This document shows positions 51,692 to 61,382 of a stretch of DNA of 64,000 bases, in pieces. Within the stretch, counting starts at the first letter, position 1; each line of letters begins with the position of its first letter. The notes under the pieces were generated by a model. The model had not been told where the DNA came from and made no database searches. It worked only from the letters and a program-made list of their open reading frames with translations. This stretch comes from Rhodococcus sp. Leaf278 (GTDB lineage: Bacteria; Actinomycetota; Actinomycetes; Mycobacteriales; Mycobacteriaceae). The translations under genes and the position numbers were made by a program. Location: the NCBI RefSeq assembly GCF_001426085.1, contig NZ_LMRR01000023.1, positions 124,520 through 188,519 on the forward strand, written 5' to 3'.

Positions 51692-54090
51692 TCGTGCGGG
51701 CTCGGAAGGTCACTGCCGCCGCACTGACCTCGTTTCTCCTTGCGGTGGCACCGGCCGCAGGTGTGGCCGCAGTCGTCCCCACGCAGCTTGCGGCCGCCAC
51801 AGCCCAACCCGATGCCTCCGCGGGCGACACGAGCGAGACCACGAGCGCCGTCCCGGACACTCCGAGGACACAGGCCGGCGATCCCTTTCTGACGCTGAGC
51901 ATCGAGACCGTCGCCCCGTCGACCGTCACCACCAGCAGCGACCCGTTCGTGACCGTCCGGGCCACGGTGAAGAACACCGGGGACCGACGCGTCGACGACG
52001 TCAGCGTCCGCATGCAGGCCTCGGCCGCGATCGACACCGCGGCAGGCCTCCGAACCTCGCTCACCCTCGACCAGGAACGATTCGACCGCGTCGGCGATTT
52101 CGTCACGGTGGCCGAGTCGCTGGAGAAGGACGAGAGCCGCCAATTCGACGTGTCGATGCAGCTGCGCAGCACCACCGAGCCGTCACTCGGAATCGACACG
52201 CCCGGCGTCTACCCGCTGCTGCTGAACGTCAACGGCACACCCGAATACGGCGGAACCGCTCGACTCGACGACGCGCGCTTCCTGCTCCCCGTCGTCGGCT
52301 TGCCCCGCAATCCCGGTGAGCTGGATCCCGTCGCCCCCGACGCGGCACCGCTGCCGCCGAACACCCGAAACCCAGTCGCGATGACCGTGCTGTGGCCGCT
52401 GGCCGACATCCCGCGCCTCGCTGCCGGAATTCCTGGCTCGATCGACGAGCGCGTGCGACTGATCGACGACGAGCTGGCCGGAGAACTCGCCTCGGGGGGT
52501 CGGCTCGACACGCTGCTCAAGGCGGTGGAATTCGCAACGAAACCGGGCCTGGATCCCGGGGGCAACCTGGCGTCGAGCCTGTGTATCGGCATCGATCCCG
52601 ACCTGCTCGTCACCGTCTCGAACATGACCCGCGGCTACCTCGTCGTCGACGACCCGGCCGATCCCGCCAGCACAGCCCGGGACGGAACCGGCAGCGCAGC
52701 CGCGACCGCGTGGCTCGCCCGCCTCGAAACCATCGCGTCGAGCACCTGCGTGACAGCGCTGCCGTTCGCACAGACAGATCTGGGGGCGGTGGCCGACATC
52801 GGTGACGCCTCGCTGATCCAGAGTGCAATCTCCACGCCCGCGGATGTCGTCGACGGCATCCTCGGAATCACCTCGACACGGGGTTTCACCTGGAGCACCA
52901 CCGGGGGCGTGGACGCCGACACCGCCGACGCCCTGCGCTCGGCAGGCACCGGAAGCGTGCTGGTAGCCGACAACAGCCTCAGCCCGCCGACATCGGCACC
53001 GATGGCCCAGCTGCTCTCGACCGACACCGCCGCCGATCCAGACGCGGCGCTGGCCGCCGCCCACTACGACTCGGCCACCGCAGCAGCACTGGCCGGCGTG
53101 GGAGCCACCCCGTCCACCCCTGCCCTCACTCCCGCCGAGCAGCGCTACGACCTCGGCACGGACTCGCGTACGGCGCGCCTGCAGGACGCACTCGGTGCCG
53201 TGAACTTCCACGCTCTGGTCGGTACCGATCGGCCCGGGCGCGCTGTCACCGTCGCGCCCCCGCAGTACTGGACCGCAGGGGGAGACGAGCCGTCGGCCAT
53301 TCTGTCGACGGTGTCCTCGCTGCTGCGTTCCGGATTGGCGACGCCCCGCCCGCTCTCCCAACTGCTGGCCGAGCCCACGTCGGGGACCCCGGTGACCAGC
53401 GTCGATACGGCCACCGAGCTCGACACCGGCACCATCGACCTGGTGCGTTCGCAGAGCGCTCGGATAGAAACCCTGATGCAGTCGCTGGTCGAAGACCCCC
53501 AGTCGGCGCTCACCCCGCGCCTGTTCACGGCGCCGCTGCGCGAGGACATGCTGCGCGCGCTCTCCACGGCCGGCCGAGCCAGTTCGATGGCCGAGAAGAC
53601 CGGCACCACGGCATTCACCCGGCTCGCCGCTACCCGAATCGGCATCGACGCCATCTACGGATCGGTGACCGTGTTGGCACCGGGCGGCGTCTATACCCTC
53701 GCCTCCGAGCAGAGCCCGTTGCTGCTCGTCGCGCGCAACGATCTGCCGATACCGGTCAACGTGCTGCTCCGGGTCGATGCGCCGCCGGAAATGACGATCA
53801 GCGACGTGGGTGTCAACCAGCTCCCGGCTCGCGGATCACGCACCATCACCGTCCCGGCCGAGGTGGACGACACACGTAACCTGTCGGTCGACTTCTCCGT
53901 GACCACACTCGACGGCAGCAGGCTCGGCGAAGTGTCCACGGTGTCCGTACGGTCGAACGCGTACGGCCAGGCGCTGGCCATAATTACCGCCTGCGCCGGC
54001 GCTCTCCTACTGTTACTTGCAGGTCGACGACTCTGGCATCGATTCAGAGGCCAACCCGACCCGGCCGACGAAGGGTACGAGAGACCATGA
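51688..54090 (+). CDS. Exported single-pass envelope protein, DUF6049 (Rv3909-like)
   Basis: 800-residue protein with an N-terminal signal (about residues 1-32), a large extracellular region starting with a beta-sandwich (about 60-180), and one C-terminal helix (about 763-785) followed by a short basic tail ([10 protein letters not shown]). The homolog always sits between the NUDIX gene and murJ in mycobacteria and relatives, suggesting a role with lipid II export or wall assembly, but no function is proved. Both ends overlap their neighbours by four bases (GTGA, ATGA). Confidence 0.8.
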   Translation: MIVRARKVTAAALTSFLLAVAPAAGVAAVVPTQLAAATAQPDASAGDTSETTSAVPDTPRTQAGDPFLTLSIETVAPSTVTTSSDPFVTVRATVKNTGDRRVDDVSVRMQASAAIDTAAGLRTSLTLDQERFDRVGDFVTVAESLEKDESRQFDVSMQLRSTTEPSLGIDTPGVYPLLLNVNGTPEYGGTARLDDARFLLPVVGLPRNPGELDPVAPDAAPLPPNTRNPVAMTVLWPLADIPRLAAGIPGSIDERVRLIDDELAGELASGGRLDTLLKAVEFATKPGLDPGGNLASSLCIGIDPDLLVTVSNMTRGYLVVDDPADPASTARDGTGSAAATAWLARLETIASSTCVTALPFAQTDLGAVADIGDASLIQSAISTPADVVDGILGITSTRGFTWSTTGGVDADTADALRSAGTGSVLVADNSLSPPTSAPMAQLLSTDTAADPDAALAAAHYDSATAAALAGVGATPSTPALTPAEQRYDLGTDSRTARLQDALGAVNFHALVGTDRPGRAVTVAPPQYWTAGGDEPSAILSTVSSLLRSGLATPRPLSQLLAEPTSGTPVTSVDTATELDTGTIDLVRSQSARIETLMQSLVEDPQSALTPRLFTAPLREDMLRALSTAGRASSMAEKTGTTAFTRLAATRIGIDAIYGSVTVLAPGGVYTLASEQSPLLLVARNDLPIPVNVLLRVDAPPEMTISDVGVNQLPARGSRTITVPAEVDDTRNLSVDFSVTTLDGSRLGEVSTVSVRSNAYGQALAIITACAGALLLLLAGRRLWHRFRGQPDPADEGYERP

Positions 54091-57000
54091 CAGGAAACGT
54101 CCCGTACGACGGGGACCTGCCGAGGTCGCGGATGCCCGCATCGCAGGTGTTCCGACGCACGACGCCACCGCGGTCTGCGCCCTGGGAACGGCAGTCGCGC
54201 CCAGAGCTGCGCTCGTACCCGGCACCGCCGCCGCTGGACGGCCAGCCCGCCGCCGACGACGCCGTCACCCAGCTCATCCCGCGGTTCAGGGACGAGGACT
54301 ACCCCCAAGCGCCGTCGGGAACGGTTCCTCCGACACAAATTCCGCCGGGCGGCACAGAACCCGCACCGCAGCCCGAGCCGAGGCCGCAGAAGTCACTACT
54401 GGCCGCATCGGGTTCGATCGCAGTAGCAACCCTGGTCAGCCGCATCACCGGATTCGCCAAGCAGGTCGCCATGACGGCTACCCTCGGCGCGGCTCTGGCC
54501 AGCGCGTTCACCGTCTCGACGATCTTGCCGAACATGATCTCCGAGCTGGTCCTCGGTGCGGTGCTGGGAGCCATCGTCGTTCCGGTGCTGGTTCGGGCCG
54601 AGCAAGAGGACGCCGACGGCGGGCGGGCATTCGTTCGACGCCTGTTCACCATCGCGGTCGCGCTTCTCGGCACCGTCGCACTCGCCGCGACGGTAGCCGC
54701 GCCGTTGCTGGCACGGCTGATGCTCGACGGCGATCCGAAGGTCAACGAGGACCTGACAATCGCGTTCACCTATCTGGTGCTCCCAGCACTGATGTTCTAC
54801 GGGCTCTCCGGCCTCCTCACGGCGGTGCTCAACACCCGGCAGAACTTCAAGCCCGGAGCCTGGGCTCCCGTGTTCAACAACTTGGTCGTGCTCGGGGTCT
54901 TCGCCCTGTACCCCTTCGTTCCGGGCGAGATCACCCTGAGCACGGTCGAGATGAGCAACCCCAAAATCCTCGTTCTCGGCCTCGGCGTGACCGTAGGTGT
55001 CATCACCCAGGTCGTTGCTCTGATTCCCGCACTACGCCGCGAACGCATCGACCTGCGCCCGCTCTGGGGATTCGACGAGCGTCTGAAGAAGTTCGGCGCG
55101 ATGGCCGCGGCGATCGTGCTCTACGTCGTCATCAGCCAGATCGGGCTGGTCGTGGCCACCAGGATCGCGTCGGGCACCGATGATGCGAGCAACGTGATCT
55201 ATTCGCAGGCCTGGATCGTGCTGCAGTTGCCCTACGGCATCCTTGGCGTGACGGTTCTGACGGCCATCATGCCCAGACTCAGCCGCAACGCCGCCAACGG
55301 TGATACGCCATCTGTCGTCGACGATCTCTCGGTCGCCACCCGCCTGACGATGGTCGCGCTGGTTCCGATCGTCGTGTTCCTGACGTTCGCGGGGCCGTGG
55401 GTCGGCGAGGCGCTGTACGGGTTCGGCCGCTTCGCCGATGTCGCACCCAGGCTCGGCGAGGCGGTGAGCTGGTCGGCGTTCTCCCTCATCCCGTATGCCC
55501 TGGTCCTGATCCACCTGCGCGTGTTCTACGCCCGCGAGAAAGCCTGGACACCCACCTGGATCATCCTCGGCATCACCGTCGTCAAGATCGGCCTGTCGTT
55601 ACTCGCTCCGATCGTCGCGTCCTCGCCCGAGCAGGTGGTGCTGCTCCTGGGTACCGCCACCGGCCTCGGTTACACCGTCGGAGCGATCATCGGCGGATAC
55701 CTGCTGCACCAGAGTCTGGGCAATCTGCGGATGGCCAATGTCGGCAAAACCATCTGGCTGGTCCTCATCGCCTCGCTGGCCGGCGGCGCGGCCATGCTCG
55801 CGATCGACAGAATCCTCGGGCTCGACGCCCTGACGAACGGCTGGCTCGGCAACTTCGTCCGCGTCGCGGTCGACGCCGTCATCATGCTCGGCATCACGTT
55901 CTCGATACTCTGGTACGGCAAGATTCCCGAAGTGCTGGCGGTCACCGTGGCACTGAGCCGCCTCGTTCGTAGATTCCGTGGCGCGCCCGCCGACAAGGAC
56001 GCAGATCTGGCCGCTGCGGAAACCGGCGTGATTCCCGTTATTCGAACCGAGCCCACATGGGACACTGCGCGGGATCGGCTCCCGTACCCTGGTCCTCGGC
56101 ACCCGGGGGCACACGCCCACGCGGGTCGACCGTTTGCAGAACAACACGGGGCATATTCGCCTGAAGGAGTGACAGTGACCGACGACGATGTTGCTGGGGG
56201 GCCGGCACAGTCTCCAGCAAACGAAGCCGACCGAACGAGCGGCGGAGTCGAAGTCGACACCCAGGACCGCACCGACCCCGTGAAAGCCGCGCCCGTGAAG
56301 GCCGAGCCCACGAAGCCGGCCAAGACAGCAGCACCCGCCAAAGCCACCACTCCGGCGTCCTCGGAGGCACCGAACGCTGCTGCTGATTCCGACAAGGGCA
56401 ACGAGAAGTCGGCGGAGACGACAGACCCGGTCGAAGCCGACACCAAGGCCGACACCGTCGAAAAAACCGACGACAAGCCTGCCCCGAAGCCGGTCGATAA
56501 AACGGTCTCCATTTCCAAGGCCGCTCTCGCGTCGCGCCCGACCGACAAGACCATCTCGATCTCGAAAGCACAGCTGCCGGTCGACAGCCCTGCCGACAAG
56601 AAGACAGACAAGGACTCGAAGGCCGAGTCCGTTTCCGACGACACTGCACCGGCTCCGACGACCGCCGAGGCCGAGTCCACCGTCGACAAGTCCGAAGCGA
56701 ACAGTGCAGATGCGCCCGCCCCCGAGCGCACGCTTCGCGGACCGACGCTCATTCCCGGTGCCTCTGTAGCCGGTGGACGGTACCGACTCCTCGCTCCGCA
56801 CGGCGGCGCACGTGGACTCAAGTTCTGGCAGGCTCACGACGTCAAGCTGGACCGCGAGGTCGCGCTGACGTTCGTCGACGCCGACCAGCAGTCCACCGCG
56901 TCCCCCAACGATCGCACCGAGGGTCCACAGGCGATTCTCTCGCGCACACTGCGCCTGGGTCGGATCAATTCGCCCGGGCTCGCCCGCGTGCTCGACGTGG

Positions 57001-58274
57001 TGCGTGGCAGCTCCGGCGGCATCGTCGTCGCGGAATGGACGCCCGGCCGATCGCTGCGCGAAATGGCCGACACCGTGCCTGCACCCACCGGGGCGGCCCG
57101 CGCGATCAAGGTTCTGGCGGCGGCGGCCGAGGCAGCACACCGCAGCGGCGGCGCGCTGTCGATCGATCACCCCGATCGCGTGCGTATCAGCTCGAGCGGC
57201 AACGCCGTCCTCGCTTTCCCGGCAACTCTGGCCGACGCGGATCCGAGTTCGGACGTCCGCGGCCTCGGTGCAATGCTCTACGCCTTGATCACGGCCAGGT
57301 GGCCGCTCTCCGACACCACCGGCGGATCGGTCGTGGCCGATGATGCGGCTCCGGCTCGCAGCGTCGGCGGCATGCGACCGGCAGACCGGGACGACAAGGG
57401 CGCACCGCTCGAGCCGAGGCAGGTTCGTCCGGACGTTCCGTTCGAGATTTCCGCGGTCGCAGTGCGGGCGCTGGAGCAGAACAGTGGCATCCGCACGGCT
57501 GCCACCGTGCAACACGTCCTCGATCAGGCAGCCGTCGTCAACGACAAGACCGATCTGATGCCGGCTCTGCGACTGGGGCAGCGCGCACCGGGGGCCAGCG
57601 GGCATTCGCTCGCCGACCCCGAGGAACTTGCTGCCGAGAAGGCCAAATCGACCAGAACCAACATCGCCATCGCCATACTCGGCGCGTTGACGGTCGTCAT
57701 TCTTGCGTTCGCCGGCTACTGGCTGTTCACCTCGATTGCCGGTGACAGCACGGATGAGCCCCTCGACAGTCAGGAATTCGGCCTCACCACTCCGGCCGCG
57801 GCACCTCCCGCAGGCGATACTGCTGCGCCCCCTGCCGAGACGGGTGGGCCCGTTGCCTTGAACGGTGTCAGTGTCTTCTCGCCGCAGGGTTCGGCCGACA
57901 ACCCCGGCACGGCGTCCAACGTGATCGACAACGATCCCAGTACGGCATGGACGACCGACTCGTACTTCCAGCAGTTCCCCGCTCTGAAGAACGGCGTGGG
58001 CCTGCTTGTGACGATTCCATCGACAGCGCTGCAGAATGCGTGGATCGAGTCGACGTCCCCGGGAACAGTCGTCGAGATCAGGTCGGCACCGAACGACTCT
58101 CCCAGCCTGAGCGACACCACTCTGCTCGGTGAAGCCACCCTGCAGAACGGACGAACCGATATCGCGCTCGATGGTGCCGAGCCCACCGGGAACGTTCTCG
58201 TCTGGATCACCACACTCGGAGAGCAGGGCGGACGCATCGCCACATCGATCTCCGGGATCGGATTCGACTCCTAG
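54087..58274 (+). CDS. murJ: Lipid II flippase MurJ/MviN fused to a pseudokinase
   Basis: 1395 residues: Pro-rich cytosolic N-tail (1-100), 14-helix MurJ core (about 103-630, SRITGFAKQVAMTATLG), charged linker (640-885), pseudokinase (about 887-1180), a single helix (about 1191-1213) and a discoidin-like external domain to the end. The flippase moves lipid II across the membrane. The kinase domain lacks the ATP Lys (REVALTFVD) and HRD motif, as in mycobacterial MviN, where its phosphorylated form binds FhaA. The linker carries two copies of DKT-(V/I)-SISKA-x-L. The chain is longer than the mycobacterial one (about 1180). Confidence 0.93.
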   Translation: MTGNVPYDGDLPRSRMPASQVFRRTTPPRSAPWERQSRPELRSYPAPPPLDGQPAADDAVTQLIPRFRDEDYPQAPSGTVPPTQIPPGGTEPAPQPEPRPQKSLLAASGSIAVATLVSRITGFAKQVAMTATLGAALASAFTVSTILPNMISELVLGAVLGAIVVPVLVRAEQEDADGGRAFVRRLFTIAVALLGTVALAATVAAPLLARLMLDGDPKVNEDLTIAFTYLVLPALMFYGLSGLLTAVLNTRQNFKPGAWAPVFNNLVVLGVFALYPFVPGEITLSTVEMSNPKILVLGLGVTVGVITQVVALIPALRRERIDLRPLWGFDERLKKFGAMAAAIVLYVVISQIGLVVATRIASGTDDASNVIYSQAWIVLQLPYGILGVTVLTAIMPRLSRNAANGDTPSVVDDLSVATRLTMVALVPIVVFLTFAGPWVGEALYGFGRFADVAPRLGEAVSWSAFSLIPYALVLIHLRVFYAREKAWTPTWIILGITVVKIGLSLLAPIVASSPEQVVLLLGTATGLGYTVGAIIGGYLLHQSLGNLRMANVGKTIWLVLIASLAGGAAMLAIDRILGLDALTNGWLGNFVRVAVDAVIMLGITFSILWYGKIPEVLAVTVALSRLVRRFRGAPADKDADLAAAETGVIPVIRTEPTWDTARDRLPYPGPRHPGAHAHAGRPFAEQHGAYSPEGVTVTDDDVAGGPAQSPANEADRTSGGVEVDTQDRTDPVKAAPVKAEPTKPAKTAAPAKATTPASSEAPNAAADSDKGNEKSAETTDPVEADTKADTVEKTDDKPAPKPVDKTVSISKAALASRPTDKTISISKAQLPVDSPADKKTDKDSKAESVSDDTAPAPTTAEAESTVDKSEANSADAPAPERTLRGPTLIPGASVAGGRYRLLAPHGGARGLKFWQAHDVKLDREVALTFVDADQQSTASPNDRTEGPQAILSRTLRLGRINSPGLARVLDVVRGSSGGIVVAEWTPGRSLREMADTVPAPTGAARAIKVLAAAAEAAHRSGGALSIDHPDRVRISSSGNAVLAFPATLADADPSSDVRGLGAMLYALITARWPLSDTTGGSVVADDAAPARSVGGMRPADRDDKGAPLEPRQVRPDVPFEISAVAVRALEQNSGIRTAATVQHVLDQAAVVNDKTDLMPALRLGQRAPGASGHSLADPEELAAEKAKSTRTNIAIAILGALTVVILAFAGYWLFTSIAGDSTDEPLDSQEFGLTTPAAAPPAGDTAAPPAETGGPVALNGVSVFSPQGSADNPGTASNVIDNDPSTAWTTDSYFQQFPALKNGVGLLVTIPSTALQNAWIESTSPGTVVEIRSAPNDSPSLSDTTLLGEATLQNGRTDIALDGAEPTGNVLVWITTLGEQGGRIATSISGIGFDS

Positions 58275-58332
58275 AACCGACGCTCGGTAGGCAATACGGG
58301 CTCGTTTCGTACTTCGCAGTCTCGATGGCCTA

Positions 58333-58370
58333 GGCTCCCCCCAATGCGTTAACACGGGGGGAGCCGTTTT
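58333..58370 (+). terminator. Strong hairpin in the sigM 5' region that includes its ribosome binding site
   Basis: GGCTCCCCCC (58333-58342) and GGGGGGAGCC (58356-58365) form a perfect 10-bp stem with a 13-nt loop, followed by GTTTT. It looks like an intrinsic terminator for murJ but ends only 8 nt before the sigM ATG. The GGAG in its right arm is the only ribosome binding site candidate for sigM, so it may also control sigM translation. Confidence 0.6.
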
Positions 58371-58373
58371 CGT

Positions 58374-58955
58374 ATGACCGAACGTATCGATTCGGCGCTA
58401 GGGGAGCGCACGGATGCGGAACTTCTGGCTGCTCATGCGGCCGGGGAGCCGAACGCATTCGCAACACTGATCTATCGACACCACGAGCATCTGTGGCTGA
58501 CGGCTCGGCGCACCAGCTACACACCCGAGGACGCCTCCGATGCGTTGCAGGAGGCCCTGCTGTCCGCCCATCGCACGGCCGGATCGTTCCGCGCCGATGC
58601 CGCCGTCCGCAGCTGGTTGCACAAGATCGTCGTCAACGCCTGCCTGGACCGCATCCGCCGGAACAAAGTACGGCCCTCGGTTCCGTTGAGCGAGAACGAA
58701 AGTCACGAGCCCGCGTCGCCCAGGGACCGCATCTCCGAGACGGAAACCACCATTCTGGTTCGGCAGGCTCTGATGACCCTGCCGCCCGATCAGCGGGCCG
58801 CCGTCGTCGTCGTGGACATGGAGGGCTACTCGGTGGCCGACGCAGCCGTTCTGCTCGGCGTTCCCACCGGTACCGTCAAGAGTCGATGCGCTCGTGGTCG
58901 ACTCAAACTGTCGACGCAGCTCGAGTACTTGAAAGACGCAGGGAACCGAATCTAG
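58374..58955 (+). CDS. sigM: ECF sigma factor SigM
   Basis: 193-residue extracytoplasmic-function sigma factor. Region 2 (about residues 25-95) has FATLIYRHHEHLW and DALQEALLSAHR; region 4 (about 125-180) has LPPDQRAAVVVVDMEGYSV and GVPTGTVKSRCARGR. Its place after murJ and before rsmA/trxB/trxA is that of M. tuberculosis sigM (Rv3911). It directs transcription of envelope and secretion genes there. The only ribosome binding site lies inside a strong hairpin. Confidence 0.92.
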   Translation: MTERIDSALGERTDAELLAAHAAGEPNAFATLIYRHHEHLWLTARRTSYTPEDASDALQEALLSAHRTAGSFRADAAVRSWLHKIVVNACLDRIRRNKVRPSVPLSENESHEPASPRDRISETETTILVRQALMTLPPDQRAAVVVVDMEGYSVADAAVLLGVPTGTVKSRCARGRLKLSTQLEYLKDAGNRI

Positions 58956-59014
58956 ACCTCTCGCGTCTATAACGTGTGAGAGAGAAAGCAGATTCGGCGA
59001 AGGGAGGCAGGATC

Positions 59015-59752
59015 GTGTCGTCGAGCACCGATGCGCTACCCGAGGCCCCGTTCTCACCCGAGCTGTTGGCCGAACTGCATGCCGATGCCCTGCCCGAGGA
59101 TGTCAGCAGCCGCCTGTGGCCGCTGGTTCGACGCGACGAGGCGTCGATGCAGATCCTTGCCGGTCTCGACGCGGTGTCGGCTCGACTGAACGAGGTGGGC
59201 GAGGATCCGACCGGAACGATGTCGATTCCAGCCGACGTCGTGGAGCGAATCGATCGCACCATCCATTCCGTCGAGCAATCCGGTCCGCAGTTCAGCGATC
59301 CGGTTGTCGTTCCGCTCCGCTCCCGTCGGCGTCATGTCGTTCTCGGAATTGCCGCCGCCGCAGCGCTTCTCGCGGCCGGCTCGATCGTGTTCGCAGCGGT
59401 GTGGCGGACCCCGGATGCCCCCGAATCTGTTGCCGCAGAACCATCATCGACACCCGAGGGATCGCTGATCCTCGATTCCGCCGACCTCGACTCCGGTTTC
59501 GCATTCAGCATTCTCGGCAAGCGTGATGCGGGTGCCCTGTCGGATCCGGCGGACCTCGAGGCGTGTCTCGCAGCCAACGACGTCGACCCCGCAACGTCTG
59601 TTCTCGGATCCACTCAGGTCAGGATCGACGGCCGAGACGGAACCCTACTGGTGCTGGCAGGAGCGCAGCCGGCCCAGTTCATCGCCCTTGCGGTGGGTAA
59701 CGACTGCGGTGGTACCAACCCTGACGTCCTGACGCGGCGCGATATCGGTTGA
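59015..59752 (+). CDS. rsmA: Anti-sigma-M factor (RsmA-like)
   Basis: 245-residue single-pass membrane protein: cytosolic N-domain of about 105 residues, one helix at about 108-130 (VVLGIAAAAALLAAGSIVFAAV) and an external domain with two Cys (LEACLAAND, VGNDCGG). By position and layout it is the RsmA that holds SigM inactive; similarity between orthologs is usually low, so the call rests on context. GTG 59015 has GGAGG 7 nt upstream; a longer start at 58976 lacks one. Confidence 0.8.
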   Translation: MSSSTDALPEAPFSPELLAELHADALPEDVSSRLWPLVRRDEASMQILAGLDAVSARLNEVGEDPTGTMSIPADVVERIDRTIHSVEQSGPQFSDPVVVPLRSRRRHVVLGIAAAAALLAAGSIVFAAVWRTPDAPESVAAEPSSTPEGSLILDSADLDSGFAFSILGKRDAGALSDPADLEACLAANDVDPATSVLGSTQVRIDGRDGTLLVLAGAQPAQFIALAVGNDCGGTNPDVLTRRDIG

Positions 59753-59767
59753 CACATCTCTCTCCGG

Positions 59768-59793
59768 GGAACAACTGCCTCTAGGGTGGTGTT
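59768..59793 (+). promoter_or_regulatory. SigH/SigR-type promoter of trxB-trxA
   Basis: GGAAC (59768-59772), an 18-nt spacer, then GTT (59791-59793) fit the thiol-stress ECF consensus (GGAAY-N18/19-GTT). TAGGGT (59782-59787) inside the spacer could serve as a housekeeping -10. trxB-trxA genes are known targets of SigH in mycobacteria and SigR in Streptomyces. A leader of roughly 80 nt precedes trxB. Confidence 0.6.
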
Positions 59794-59879
59794 GACCAGA
59801 TGTACGTCGACCGGCGCGTGCAGTGTGCACCCGGCTGTCGGCGCCCAGTAACACGCCGCACAAGATCGGAAGGTCTGCA

Positions 59880-60869
59880 TTGAGTACCCCCAAGGTTCAC
59901 GATCTCATCATCGTCGGTTCGGGACCGGCCGGTTATACCGCCGGTGTCTACGCGGCCCGCGCAGAGCTGGAGCCGATCCTGTTCGAGGGAACCCAATTCG
60001 GTGGAGCACTCATGACGACCACCGAGGTCGAGAACTTCCCCGGGTTCCGTGAGGGCATCATGGGCCCCGATCTGATGGAGCAGATGCGCGAGCAGGCGAA
60101 GCGATTCGGTGCCGACATACGCACCGAGGACGTCGAGGAGCTCGACCTCACCGGTCCGATCAAGACCGTCTCCGCGGGCGGCGAGACCTACCAGGCTCGC
60201 GCGGTCATCCTCGCCATGGGTGCAGCAGCGCGATACCTGTCGATCCCGGGCGAAGAAAGACTGCTCGGACGCGGTGTCAGTGCCTGCGCCACCTGCGACG
60301 GCTTCTTCTTCCGCGACCAGGACATTGCCGTCATCGGTGGCGGCGACTCGGCGATGGAAGAAGCCACCTTCCTCACCCGGTTCGCTCGGAGCGTGACGAT
60401 CGTGCACCGGCGTAGCGAGTTCCGCGCGTCGCGCATCATGCTCGAGCGCGCCAAGAACAACGACAAGATTCGCTTCCTCACCGACACGAAGGTCCTCGAA
60501 GTCCTCGGCGACACCAGCGTGACCGGTATCTCGCTCGAGCACGCCGAGACCGGAGAGAAGACGACTCTCGATGTCACCGGGATGTTCGTCGCCATCGGCC
60601 ACGATCCCCGCAACGAACTGGTCAAGGGTCAGGTCGATCTCGACGACGCCGGCTACGTCAAGGTCGCGTCTCCCTCGTCTGCCACGTCCGTCGAGGGCGT
60701 CTTCGCCGCCGGAGACCTCGTCGATCACGTCTACCAGCAGGCGATCACGGCCGCAGGTACGGGCTGTACCGCCTCCATCGACGCCGAGCGCTGGCTGGCC
60801 GAGCAGGGCGACATCACCAGCAACACGCTCGAACATGCCGACCAGCCGGTCGACACCGTCAACGCCTGA
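59880..60869 (+). CDS. trxB: Thioredoxin reductase
   Basis: 329-residue FAD/NADPH enzyme that reduces thioredoxin. FAD motif [10 protein letters not shown] (near residue 14), redox-active CATCDG (about residues 141-146), NADPH motif [10 protein letters not shown] and the C-terminal [10 protein letters not shown] are present. The start is TTG 59880, with GGAAGG 6 nt upstream and family homology beginning right after. trxA follows 45 bp later; a short TGACCG/CGGTCA hairpin overlaps the trxB stop and could lower or stabilise the downstream message. Confidence 0.95.
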   Translation: MSTPKVHDLIIVGSGPAGYTAGVYAARAELEPILFEGTQFGGALMTTTEVENFPGFREGIMGPDLMEQMREQAKRFGADIRTEDVEELDLTGPIKTVSAGGETYQARAVILAMGAAARYLSIPGEERLLGRGVSACATCDGFFFRDQDIAVIGGGDSAMEEATFLTRFARSVTIVHRRSEFRASRIMLERAKNNDKIRFLTDTKVLEVLGDTSVTGISLEHAETGEKTTLDVTGMFVAIGHDPRNELVKGQVDLDDAGYVKVASPSSATSVEGVFAAGDLVDHVYQQAITAAGTGCTASIDAERWLAEQGDITSNTLEHADQPVDTVNA

Positions 60870-60914
60870 CCGGCCCCGGTCACACACACCACTTCCTACA
60901 TCGAGGAGATAGAA

Positions 60915-61247
60915 ATGTCCGACGACAAGAGCACAGTCACCATCACCGACGCGTCGTTCGCCGACGACGTGTTGACCAGCGAGAAGCCCGTCCTCGTCGA
61001 TTTCTGGGCCACCTGGTGCGGACCGTGCAAGATGGTCGCTCCGGTTCTGGAAGAGATCGCCGCCGAGCACAAGGACAAGCTGACGATCGCCAAGCTGGAC
61101 ATCGACGCCAACCCGCAGGCCGCCCGCGACTTCAAGGTCATGTCGATTCCGACGCTCATCCTGTTCCAGGGTGGCAAGCCGGTCAAGCAGATCGTCGGTG
61201 CCAAGGGCAAGGCCGCGCTGCTCAAGGACCTCGAAGGCGTTATCTGA
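60915..61247 (+). CDS. trxA: Thioredoxin
   Basis: 110-residue thioredoxin (trxC of M. tuberculosis naming). Active site WATWCGPCKM at about residues 31-40, cis-Pro in SIPTLILF. It takes electrons from TrxB encoded just upstream and reduces protein disulfides in the cytoplasm. GAGGAG precedes the ATG. Normal length. Confidence 0.96.
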   Translation: MSDDKSTVTITDASFADDVLTSEKPVLVDFWATWCGPCKMVAPVLEEIAAEHKDKLTIAKLDIDANPQAARDFKVMSIPTLILFQGGKPVKQIVGAKGKAALLKDLEGVI

Positions 61248-61302
61248 TTCACCTCCGAATCGTGTGGATTGCAGCGGAAGGCAGTCTTTCTGCGACAATC
61301 AT

Positions 61303-61335
61303 CTGATGTGCCGATGCCCAGCGTCGGCACATCAG
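61303..61335. terminator. 12-bp perfect hairpin between trxA and cwlM
   Basis: CTGATGTGCCGA and TCGGCACATCAG form a perfect 12-bp stem with a 9-nt loop, 55 bp after trxA and 47 bp before cwlM. There is no T-run, so it may be a U-less terminator, a processing site or a control element in the cwlM leader. Confidence 0.5.
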
Positions 61336-61382
61336 CCGCATCGGGATGCGGTGTAGTCGGAACGATCTGGAGGCTTTCGAGG

